From NCBI GenBank assembly GCA_024401275.1, contig JAKSLJ010000003.1, positions 62,001 to 126,000 of the forward strand: a stretch of 64,000 nt of DNA, written 5' to 3'. The position numbers and the translations under genes are program-made. The DNA is from Bacteroidaceae bacterium (lineage in GTDB: Bacteria; Bacteroidota; Bacteroidia; Bacteroidales; Bacteroidaceae). Shown here one piece after another: positions 1-7,214 of this stretch. The stretch's first letter is position 1. Each line of letters starts with the position of its first letter. A model generated the notes under the pieces. The model had not been told where the DNA came from and did no database searches. It was given only the letters and a program-made list of their open reading frames with translations.

Positions 1-135
1 TGCATAGTGGAAGCTTCCCAGAAACATCATTGTCTGCATCATTTTCTGGGTGGCATTCTTCTTCTTCGTCATGTACATTGCCGTCCACATCATGCAAAGT
101 AGCGAAGGAATGAAGTATAAAATGTAGGCTATCAT
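1..135 (-). CDS. N-terminal part of a membrane protein, cut by window edge
   Basis: On the minus strand an open frame starts at ATG (135-133) and runs off the window after 45 codons. The product begins MIAYILYFIPSLLCMM, a hydrophobic helix, then TAMYMTKKKNATQ, a basic loop, and then appears to enter a second helix. This suggests an integral membrane protein. Some Bacteroidota AraC-type regulators start with such membrane segments, but that is only a guess because no catalytic or DNA-binding part is visible. It is transcribed divergently from the SDR gene at 347. Confidence 0.5.
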   Translation of the reverse strand, partial: MIAYILYFIPSLLCMMWTAMYMTKKKNATQKMMQTMMFLGSFHYA

Positions 136-194
136 GGGTGCAAATATAGTGAAAAATAAGATAAAAGAAAGAATAATCTTTGTTGAAATGTAGA

Positions 195-230
195 AAAACG
201 TACAAAAATGCCATCTTTTTTGTACGTTTT
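195..230. promoter_or_regulatory. Perfect 13-bp inverted repeat (probable operator)
   Basis: AAAACGTACAAAA (195-207) and TTTTGTACGTTTT (218-230) are perfect reverse complements separated by 10 bases, followed by GACAATAA. The right arm ends 56 bases before the -7 box of the SDR operon. The same right half-site plus GACAATAA recurs at 2860-2879, and a related GTAC palindrome lies at 25096-25134. An operator for a dimeric regulator is the likely role; a hairpin in RNA is the alternative. Confidence 0.55.
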
Positions 231-285
231 GACAATAAACGCAATGATTTTACCTTTTCTATGATGATGTTTCAAATAAAAAACA

Positions 286-293
286 TAACTTTG
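286..293 (+). promoter_or_regulatory. Bacteroidota -7 promoter box for the SDR/ADH operon
   Basis: TAACTTTG matches the Bacteroidota -7 consensus TAnnTTTG and lies 54 bases before the ATG at 347. A clean TTTG -33 box is not visible; the region upstream is T-rich. Confidence 0.6.
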
Positions 294-346
294 CACAAGC
301 AAATCTGAACGGCAAGTAATTGGACTAAATCAGTTATATCATTATT

Positions 347-1393
347 ATGAAAGCACTCTTCATCGGAGGTACTGGAACAATCAGTTCTGCTATAACCCGC
401 CTCCTTTCCCAGACAGACACTTGGGAACTCTATTTGCTCAATCGTGGAACACATAATTCGCAGTTGCCTTCAAACGTGAAGACTATCGTAGCCGACATCA
501 ATGATGAGGCTAAGGTGGCAGAGGCTATCAAGGACATGCAGTTTGATGTTGTCTGCGACTTCATCGGCTTTGTGCCAGAACAGTTGGAACGAGACTATCG
601 ACTCTTCAAGGGAAAGACCCGCCAGTTCATGTATATCAGTTCGGCATCTGCCTATAAGAAGCCGCTAGCTTCTCCATATATCACGGAAGGAACAACGCTT
701 GCCAATCCTCATTGGCAGTACTCGCGCGACAAGATTGCTTGCGAGGCTTTGCTCATGAAGTGGTACCGCGAGGAAAACTTCCCTATAACTATCATCCGTC
801 CGAGTCATACCTATTGTGAGCGTGGCGTGCCTGTTGCCATCCACGGAAATAAAGGCAGTTGGCAGGTGTTGCGCCGTATGCTCGATGGCAAGCCGGTAAT
901 CATTCCTGGCGATGGCACAAATCTTTGGCATGTTACCCATAACTCAGACTTTGCCAAGGCTTTTGTGGGACTGATGGGCAACAAACATGCTATCGGTGAG
1001 GCGTTCCATATTACTGGTGATGAGCAGCTTACGTGGAATCAGATTTATGAGATTGTCGCTGAGGCTCTTGGCGTGAAACTAATTCCTTACCATGTGTCTT
1101 CTTATTTCCTTGCCGAAGTGGGACCGCAGTTTGACCTTGAAGGTGGGCTCATTGGCGACAAGGCTTGCACTGTAATCTTTGACAATACAAAGGTGAAGCG
1201 TGCTGTTCCTGGCTTTGTTGCTACGAAGAACTTCGACCTGGGAGCTCGCGAGGCAGTTGACTATATCCTTAAGCATGAGGAATTGCAAGTGCCTGATCCT
1301 GAGTTTGATGCTTGGTGCGACAAAGTTATCGCAACACTAGAAAAAGCGAAGAAAGAAATAAAGAATATTAACCCTAAATGGAATTATGATTGA
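347..1393 (+). CDS. NAD-dependent epimerase/dehydratase (extended SDR family)
   Basis: This 348-residue protein begins MKALFIGGTGTISSAITRLL. It carries the Rossmann glycine-rich GxxGxIS signature (residues 7-13) of extended short-chain dehydrogenases that act on NDP-sugars or similar substrates. ISSASAYKK resembles the catalytic Ser region, but a canonical YxxxK is less obvious (WQYSRDKIACE, around residue 125, fits YxxDK). The last codons overlap the start of the alcohol dehydrogenase gene by 8 bases, so the two are co-transcribed and probably translationally coupled. The substrate cannot be assigned. The pairing suggests two consecutive redox steps on one sugar or carbonyl compound. Confidence 0.85.
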   Translation: MKALFIGGTGTISSAITRLLSQTDTWELYLLNRGTHNSQLPSNVKTIVADINDEAKVAEAIKDMQFDVVCDFIGFVPEQLERDYRLFKGKTRQFMYISSASAYKKPLASPYITEGTTLANPHWQYSRDKIACEALLMKWYREENFPITIIRPSHTYCERGVPVAIHGNKGSWQVLRRMLDGKPVIIPGDGTNLWHVTHNSDFAKAFVGLMGNKHAIGEAFHITGDEQLTWNQIYEIVAEALGVKLIPYHVSSYFLAEVGPQFDLEGGLIGDKACTVIFDNTKVKRAVPGFVATKNFDLGAREAVDYILKHEELQVPDPEFDAWCDKVIATLEKAKKEIKNINPKWNYD

Positions 1394-2567
1394 TTTTAAG
1401 TATTATGCCCCTACGCATGTAGTGTTTGGCAAAGACTCTGAAAGTAAGACTGGTAGTCTCGTTAAGAAATATGGTGGTACGAAAGTGCTGCTCCACTATG
1501 GTGGTCAGAGCGCACAGCGTTCAGGACTGCTGGATGTTGTCAAGGCATCTCTCAAGGAGAACGGTGTGGAATTCGTGGAGTTGGGCGGTGTTGTGCCAAA
1601 TCCTCGTGTGTCGCTTGTTCGCAAAGGCATCGAGATCTGCCGTGAGCAGGGTGTTGACTTCCTTCTTGCTGTTGGTGGCGGTTCTGTTATCGACTCTGCA
1701 AAGGCCATCAGTTCTGGTATGTATTACGAAGGTGATGTGTGGGATTTGTTTATTCACAAGGCTAAGGCAACTCGCTATCTTCCAGTAGCTTGCGTGCTCA
1801 CTATTCCTGCTGCCGGTAGCGAGATGAGCGACGGTTGCGTTATCACAAACGAGGAAGGCGACCTGAAGAAGGACTACTGCGTGGATGAGTTCCGCTGCAA
1901 GTTTGCTATCATGAATCCTGAGCGCACATTCACTCTTCCTGCATGGCAGACTGCATGTGGCGTTACAGACATGATGATGCACACTTTTGAGCGCTATTTC
2001 TCTAACGAGGACGAGATGACTATCACAGCTTCTATTGCTGAGGCTTTGCTTCGCGACGTTATGGTAAATGCTCATAAGGTGCTGAAGAATCCTGATGACT
2101 ATGTAGCGCGTGCACAGATTATGTGGGCAGGAAGTCTTGCACACAACGACCTGACTGGCTGCGGTACTATCGGTGACTGGGCTACTCATACGCTTGAGCA
2201 TGAACTTTCAGGTATGTTCGATGTGTCTCACGGTGCTGGTCTTGCAGCTCTCTGGGGCAGCTGGGCACGCTACACTTGCCATAAGAACATCTCTCGTTTC
2301 GCACAGTTTGCCGTTAACGTGATGGGTGTTACGCAGAACTTCAAGTCTCTTGAGGAAACTGCTGAGGCTGGTATCGTTGCTTGCGAGGAGTTCTTCCGCT
2401 CTATCGGTATGCCAACAAATATCCACGACCTTATCGGTCGCGACATCACTGACGAGGAGATTGAAATCATGGCAGACAAGTGCTGTGAGTTCGGTGCACG
2501 CAACATCGGCGGTCTTGTTGAACTTAACCGCGACGATATGGTGGCAATCTACAAAATGGCGAAGTAG
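1386..2567 (+). CDS. Iron-containing (YqhD/BdhA-type) alcohol dehydrogenase
   Basis: A 393-residue protein of the group III iron-dependent alcohol dehydrogenases. FLLAVGGGSVIDSAKAIS (near residue 93) is the nucleotide-binding GGGS motif. Conserved Asp/His metal ligands are visible in CGVTDMMMHTFERYF and THTLEHELSGMFDVSHGAGLA. Length and the opening MIDFKYYAPTHVVFGK match NAD(P)H-dependent butanol dehydrogenase/YqhD aldehyde reductases. It reduces aldehydes to alcohols, or the reverse, in the cytoplasm. Its start overlaps the upstream SDR gene by 8 bases. A long-loop terminator follows at 2599-2673. Confidence 0.92.
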   Translation: MIDFKYYAPTHVVFGKDSESKTGSLVKKYGGTKVLLHYGGQSAQRSGLLDVVKASLKENGVEFVELGGVVPNPRVSLVRKGIEICREQGVDFLLAVGGGSVIDSAKAISSGMYYEGDVWDLFIHKAKATRYLPVACVLTIPAAGSEMSDGCVITNEEGDLKKDYCVDEFRCKFAIMNPERTFTLPAWQTACGVTDMMMHTFERYFSNEDEMTITASIAEALLRDVMVNAHKVLKNPDDYVARAQIMWAGSLAHNDLTGCGTIGDWATHTLEHELSGMFDVSHGAGLAALWGSWARYTCHKNISRFAQFAVNVMGVTQNFKSLEETAEAGIVACEEFFRSIGMPTNIHDLIGRDITDEEIEIMADKCCEFGARNIGGLVELNRDDMVAIYKMAK

Positions 2568-2598
2568 TTCGCATCTGTGCAGAATAAGTTTTTTTTAT

Positions 2599-2673
2599 CT
2601 CGTGTGGAATGTGTGGAATATGTGGAAGTATATTATGACTCCGTTATTTCCCCATGTTCCACACGAGTTTTTT
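2599..2673 (+). terminator. Inverted repeat with T-run, probably bidirectional terminator
   Basis: CTCGTGTGGAA (2599-2609) pairs perfectly with TTCCACACGAG (2657-2667), which is followed by six T. A run of eight T also precedes the left arm, so it can serve either strand. The unusual ~47-base loop contains further TGTGGAA copies, so alternative pairings are possible. Confidence 0.6.
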
Positions 2674-2693
2674 CTAAGACTTTCTTTGTCTTG

Positions 2694-2789
2694 TTCGAAG
2701 ATTTAGAGCCCCTTGGTAAGGGGCGGCTATAATGCAGGGTTAATTCGCCAAGTAAAGTTTCTTTTATTTCTTATCTGGTTTCTTTGAGC
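2694..2789 (-). repeat. Dispersed ~96-bp intergenic repeat, copy A
   Basis: The reverse complement matches 31686-31779 at roughly nine positions in ten, including GCTCAAAGAAAC, the CTGCATTATAGCCGCCCC block and the inner palindrome CCCCTTnnCAAGGGG. A shorter copy lies at 46150-46187. No coding capacity is apparent. It behaves like an extragenic dispersed repeat. Confidence 0.8.
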
Positions 2790-2827
2790 AACCTATAATC
2801 TTTGAGAGAATATTCGTTTTTCTTGTT

Positions 2828-2871
2828 GAAACGTGCAAAAATGTCCAAAATTTCCACAATTTGTACGTTTT
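2828..2871. promoter_or_regulatory. Imperfect GTAC-core inverted repeat upstream of promoter
   Basis: GAAACGTGCAAAA (2828-2840) and TTTGTACGTTTT (2860-2871) form an imperfect inverted repeat followed by GACAATAA, as at 195-238. The right arm ends 59 bases before the -7 box at 2930, nearly the same distance as at the first copy (56). This suggests one shared regulator. Confidence 0.5.
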
Positions 2872-2929
2872 GACAATAATTTGTCGATTTATTTTATGAA
2901 TCTGAAACGCTTTTAGGAGCTTTCCTACT

Positions 2930-2937
2930 TACCTTTG
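2930..2937 (+). promoter_or_regulatory. -7 promoter box for the small peptide / LRR protein unit
   Basis: TACCTTTG followed by CAC fits the Bacteroidota -7 consensus. It lies 27 bases before the small ORF at 2964 and about 290 bases before the LRR gene, which would leave a long leader if no other promoter exists. Confidence 0.6.
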
Positions 2938-2963
2938 CACAGCGAAATAAAAAATGTACAGCA

Positions 2964-3071
2964 ATGAACATAAAAACAAAAAATAAGATCAGCTCCTTCA
3001 TAAACTATCTGATTTTCGGAGTTTTGGCACTGGCAATCCTATTGTCAATAGTCTTGATCTTCTTAGAATAA
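2964..3071 (+). CDS. 35-residue single-pass membrane peptide (small ORF)
   Basis: ATG at 2964 starts a 35-codon frame ending TAA at 3069. The product opens MNIKTKNKISSFINY (basic, polar) and continues LIFGVLALAILLSIVLIF, one clean transmembrane helix, with a final LE. It sits 27 bases after a good -7 box and 154 bases before the large LRR gene. Charge layout and position argue for a real membrane microprotein or leader peptide. Without homologues this is inference. Confidence 0.5.
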   Translation: MNIKTKNKISSFINYLIFGVLALAILLSIVLIFLE

Positions 3072-3225
3072 ACAGAGGTATTGGAACATAAGGAAATCGT
3101 ATTTTTAGGATCGGATTGTTTTCGGGATAACACCTTTCGGTAGGCAAGTCCCTAAGTTCCATACACATATAATATATATAATAACGATAATAATAACTAA
3201 ATAGATACATAACAAACAAAAGATT

Positions 3226-6200
3226 ATGAAAAAGTATTTACTCACATTATGCATGACGATGGTAGGCTTCGTCGCTTCGTGGGCACAAAGTGACTGGAGT
3301 ATTGAAGTTTCCACTGCTCCTGTCTATGTTGAAGCTGAAGGAATAGGCACACGTGATTTCAAGATCACTACTCCAGATAATCCTGGTAGCTTTACTATTG
3401 AGGCAGTAGAATATGTGCCTCAGGGTGGAACTGCCAAGAACTTTGCGTCAGCATCTACACCTGTACTTAAAGGTGGAACAACTAATGAATACACCGTAAC
3501 ATTCAGTCCTGGTTCGGCAGGTATCGGTATTAGCCAGTTCTATATTGTTATAAAGAACAATGGAACAGAGGTAACTTCTACTAAGGCAACACCTTTTGAG
3601 GTCAATGTCTATGACAAGGACTTGGCTCGTTCTATCGTGAATCCAGCTACTGACGGTGTGCTGCTGATTGATAAAGGTGCTACCCTCAATATTCCTATCG
3701 TAACACCTTCTACTGCGACTTTGACTGTTGACACAGCCCCGACAACATCTAATATTAGTGTTACAAAAGATAGTAATGGCAATCTTATTATTAACGCTAC
3801 TAACGCAAACGTTGACGATCAAGTTCAAATCACTTTGACTCCTCTTGAAGGCTCAAAGGATCGTGATGGCAATACTGTGCAGCCTGTTACATTCACCGTT
3901 AAGGTTCAAGCTACAGAGATTCCTGTCAACAACTACACTATGTTGTTTCAGTTGCCAGTAGGAATGGAATATGATTGTCCTATTACTCCGACTACAGGCA
4001 CATTAGGTACAGACTATACTGCATCATATACTGTAGAACCTGTAGCAAATAATGTAGGCGTTATCTCTCTTGATGGAACAACAGGTAAGCTTACAACTCT
4101 GAAGGTCGGTTTGGCAAGAGCTACTGCCACTTTCACACCAGTCTCTGGTGGATGTTTTGATGGTTACCGTACTTGGTCACACTCATTCGACTTCATGGTT
4201 ATGCCTGCTCAGTTCTCTCTTGGCACATTTACAGTAACAGAGGGTACAGTACCTGCAGGAAAACCTAATGCTGGTAAGAAAACTTATACCCCTTCAACTC
4301 TAGCAGTAAGCGTTGATCCTGAAGTTACTCCAATTCCAGACTATGCTATCCGATATTCTCTTGAGGGTGCTATCCCAAATGCTGTTGAAGTTGACCCATT
4401 AACCGGTGTTGTAACAATTCTTGATGGTGGTCCAAAGCAGACTTTCCAGCTTGTTGCTACACTTATTCCTCACGACGCTACTAACTATGTTGGTGCTACT
4501 TCTAAGTGTACAATCAATTATACTGAAGGCACATATTCAGGCGCTTACCTTATGAAGCAGTCAAACGGTAGTTGGGTTGCTTACCTTGCTTCCCCTGAGG
4601 GAACAGGAACTAATGAAGAAGCAGTGTTCAACGTTGTAGAAAACAATGCCGTTGTTACAGACCCAACAAGAGCTACAACTTTGCTTCAGGAATTCAAGGA
4701 TGCAACGGATATCAAGGTGATGGGTACAATCAATAATTTCAACATTGTTCAGCTTGCACGTGCAATTGGTTCTGATTGGGCGCATCTTCCAACAAAAGGT
4801 GGAAAGATAGATGAAAGCAAACTCAAGACTCTCGATATGAGCGGTTGTGTTATGACAGACCGCTTTAATCCTGCTTTGTTCCCTATAACAAGAGACGGTG
4901 AAGATCGCAACTTTGTCAATGTCAAGAAGTTCGTTCTTCCAAGACCTGCTGTTGGTGTGGAAAATGGAACCGTTCTCCCTGCTGAGTTTAATAGATTGTT
5001 CACAGATGAGAATACTAACAATAAGTCTAATATAGAATCACTTGTTATCCCAGAAGGTTGGACTGAGATAGAAGATAATTTCTCAAGAATAAACTCTATC
5101 TGGGGCGCTACACCATACGAAAAACTTACAGATCTTAAGCTTCCTAACTCAATGGAGAAGATTGGTGCTTTCGCATTCTCTGGTTTCCATGTAAAGGTGC
5201 TCACAATGCCTTACAATATCCATAGAATCAATGAAGGCGCATTCGCAACATCTCCAATGCTTCAGGATGTTTATTTTACAGGTCCTGCTCCAGAGTTCGT
5301 TCATACACTCGCTTTCTCAGGCGTAACACAGATGTGTAACAATACTGTTCATGACCAACAGCTTCAAGGTAAAGTGGATCCTGATATCACACGTTACGAA
5401 TACTATAATGGTACTAACCCACGTGTGCTTGCATGTCTTCTCCACTTCCCAGAGCAGTATAGAGGTCAATATACAGACGTAACTCGTGAGTACAAGCGCC
5501 TTACCGAAGCTGAGCGTGTTGCACATGGTTGGGCTAATCTTGAATATTCAAAGGGTTATAAACTCTATACTCCAGATGGTTGGACATCAACTTTCATCGA
5601 GCAGGTACAGAGAAAGAAGATTGACTGGAACGCATACGTTAGCAATAAGGTTGACTATGGTGTAAAGGATGCTTATTACGGTCTTGACATGATCTGGCCT
5701 TCACAGAACCAGATGTCAACAGGTTTCGCTATCGCTCAGGCTGGCTACCAGTGGAGCGGACAACCTCTCAGAACTGCTGACCAGTACGATCCTACTTCAT
5801 CATACGATGGTGGTGGCGTTGACCGCCGCGGTCTCTATCAGTTCATCATCGCTATGGGCAATGCTGATATTGATATCACATTCGAGAACGACAAGTGGTA
5901 TACTATTGCTCTTCCTTTCAACATGAAGGTTGAAGATATTAAGAAGGTGTTTGGTAATGATACTCAGGTTTGCCGTTTCAGCAAGGTTACTCGTATAACA
6001 GAAGGTGAGAACAAGCAGATTAAGCTTGAGTTCCGTAAGTCTGTAATGGGCGATGTGGAAGAAGGCAGTGGTTATGATGGTACAAACTTCGCAACAGACT
6101 ATGAGCACCCACATGCTGAGGAAGGTACAGGCTCAGACCATGATGATGACTACTATGGAACAGGAAAGACTGGTATCATCCACCACTTCCCATACATGAT

Positions 6201-6789
6201 CAAGCCTTCTGGTACTGTAAAGAACGAGTATATCACTCATGATGGTAGCAAGTGGCACTTCAAAGGTCTTGACTTTGAGAGAATCTCTGGTACTCTCCAC
6301 CCAGATGTACGTCGTCCTGAAGGTTTCCATGCTGCTGCCTATACATTCGCTCCTATCTTGAGTACTACTAAGATTATGAAGAATAGCTATGTTCTCGTTA
6401 ACAAGGACAACGTACATAAGTTTGCATTCTACAAGGGTAAGTTGGAAGGTGAAGAATATGTAGATGGCGGTACAGCTAACCAGAACACAGCATACGTCCA
6501 GCTCCCTATGACAGCATCTGGTACACCTGGTAACATTACTTACTACGACTGGGGACAGCTTGACTATGATATTTTCTTTGCACCACAGCAGAATCAGGCT
6601 AAGGTTTATACGTTCTTTGCTGATGACTATGATGACGCTCCTACAGCTGTTGAGAAGGTTGTTATCGTATGTGGTCAGGATCAGGTTGACAATGATAAGA
6701 TCTTTACTATCAACGGTCAGCAAGTAAGCGGTAGCCACCTCCCTGCAGGTATCTATATTAAGAATGGTAAGAAATTCATCGTTAAGTAA
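3226..6789 (+). CDS. Large exported BspA-type leucine-rich-repeat protein with T9SS-like tail
   Basis: This 1187-residue protein starts with a signal peptide, MKKYLLTLCMTMVGFVASWAQ. The first ~430 residues are Thr/Pro/Val-rich repeated beta (Ig-like or cadherin-like) segments. A middle part (about residues 500-690) has BspA/LRR_5-type repeats such as LTDLKLPNSMEKIGAFAFSG and IHRINEGAFATSPMLQDVYF. The last ~30 residues (KIFTINGQQVSG, LPAGIYIKNGKKFIVK) match the type IX secretion C-terminal sorting pattern. It is therefore probably exported through the Por/T9SS machinery and exposed at the surface. Function (adhesion or glycan binding) is not determinable. A small MKKTYIAP protein gene follows 20 bases later. 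Confidence 0.85.
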   Translation: MKKYLLTLCMTMVGFVASWAQSDWSIEVSTAPVYVEAEGIGTRDFKITTPDNPGSFTIEAVEYVPQGGTAKNFASASTPVLKGGTTNEYTVTFSPGSAGIGISQFYIVIKNNGTEVTSTKATPFEVNVYDKDLARSIVNPATDGVLLIDKGATLNIPIVTPSTATLTVDTAPTTSNISVTKDSNGNLIINATNANVDDQVQITLTPLEGSKDRDGNTVQPVTFTVKVQATEIPVNNYTMLFQLPVGMEYDCPITPTTGTLGTDYTASYTVEPVANNVGVISLDGTTGKLTTLKVGLARATATFTPVSGGCFDGYRTWSHSFDFMVMPAQFSLGTFTVTEGTVPAGKPNAGKKTYTPSTLAVSVDPEVTPIPDYAIRYSLEGAIPNAVEVDPLTGVVTILDGGPKQTFQLVATLIPHDATNYVGATSKCTINYTEGTYSGAYLMKQSNGSWVAYLASPEGTGTNEEAVFNVVENNAVVTDPTRATTLLQEFKDATDIKVMGTINNFNIVQLARAIGSDWAHLPTKGGKIDESKLKTLDMSGCVMTDRFNPALFPITRDGEDRNFVNVKKFVLPRPAVGVENGTVLPAEFNRLFTDENTNNKSNIESLVIPEGWTEIEDNFSRINSIWGATPYEKLTDLKLPNSMEKIGAFAFSGFHVKVLTMPYNIHRINEGAFATSPMLQDVYFTGPAPEFVHTLAFSGVTQMCNNTVHDQQLQGKVDPDITRYEYYNGTNPRVLACLLHFPEQYRGQYTDVTREYKRLTEAERVAHGWANLEYSKGYKLYTPDGWTSTFIEQVQRKKIDWNAYVSNKVDYGVKDAYYGLDMIWPSQNQMSTGFAIAQAGYQWSGQPLRTADQYDPTSSYDGGGVDRRGLYQFIIAMGNADIDITFENDKWYTIALPFNMKVEDIKKVFGNDTQVCRFSKVTRITEGENKQIKLEFRKSVMGDVEEGSGYDGTNFATDYEHPHAEEGTGSDHDDDYYGTGKTGIIHHFPYMIKPSGTVKNEYITHDGSKWHFKGLDFERISGTLHPDVRRPEGFHAAAYTFAPILSTTKIMKNSYVLVNKDNVHKFAFYKGKLEGEEYVDGGTANQNTAYVQLPMTASGTPGNITYYDWGQLDYDIFFAPQQNQAKVYTFFADDYDDAPTAVEKVVIVCGQDQVDNDKIFTINGQQVSGSHLPAGIYIKNGKKFIVK

Positions 6790-6809
6790 AATTGGAAAGG
6801 AACAAAGAA

Positions 6810-7013
6810 ATGAAAAAGACATATATAGCACCTGCAGTATCTGTTCATAAGTTGAACATCGAGTCGTCGCTTCTTGGCCCAAGCCAATTTAGAAGAACAG
6901 ACTTCGGTAATTACAGATATAAAGAATCTCCATATCAATTGAATCCAGAACTAGGTCCAGACGAGAGCTATTCTATTGACCTTATCGATGGTGATGATTG
7001 GGAGACTCTCTAA
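6810..7013 (+). CDS. 67-residue MKKTYIAP-type small protein
   Basis: The start is placed at ATG 6810, behind AGGAACAAAGAA, rather than at an upstream TTG (6792) in the same frame. The product begins MKKTYIAPAVSVHKLNIESS and ends acidic (IDLIDGDDWETL). Short Bacteroidota proteins opening MKKxYxxPxxxVxxLxxE and lying next to large exported proteins are common; their role is unknown to me. No signal peptide is evident. Twenty bases separate it from the LRR gene, so they share a transcript, and a terminator follows. Confidence 0.7.
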   Translation: MKKTYIAPAVSVHKLNIESSLLGPSQFRRTDFGNYRYKESPYQLNPELGPDESYSIDLIDGDDWETL

Positions 7014-7059
7014 TCCTACTCTCTAACTTAGAATTATTGTTTGTATTTATTTTTATAGG

Positions 7060-7103
7060 ACCGCTGGCATCTTCCGTGAGGAATGTGCCTGCGGTAGTTT
7101 TTA
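7060..7103 (+). terminator. Rho-independent terminator
   Basis: ACCGCTGGCAtCTTCC pairs with GGAAtgTGCCTGCGGT around a GTGA loop and is followed by AGTTTTTATT. It closes the LRR/small-protein unit. Confidence 0.75.
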
Positions 7104-7143
7104 TTGCTAAAACTCCCTTTTTCTAAGATTTTGCCGTTTTTAT

Positions 7144-7174
7144 TTTGATAGTCTAAAAAGAATGTGTAAATTTG
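7144..7174 (+). promoter_or_regulatory. -33/-7 promoter of the GH2 gene
   Basis: TTTG (7144-7147) and TAAATTTG (7167-7174), 19 bases apart, form a textbook Bacteroidota promoter 41 bases before the ATG at 7215. Confidence 0.8.
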
Positions 7175-7214
7175 CGCACTAATTAACTAATCACGGTGTG
7201 AATATAGACTACTT

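Noticed and set aside
1521-2201. Minus-strand open frame of 226 codons opposite the alcohol dehydrogenase
   Set aside because: It is the complement of a well-supported gene and shows no protein features.
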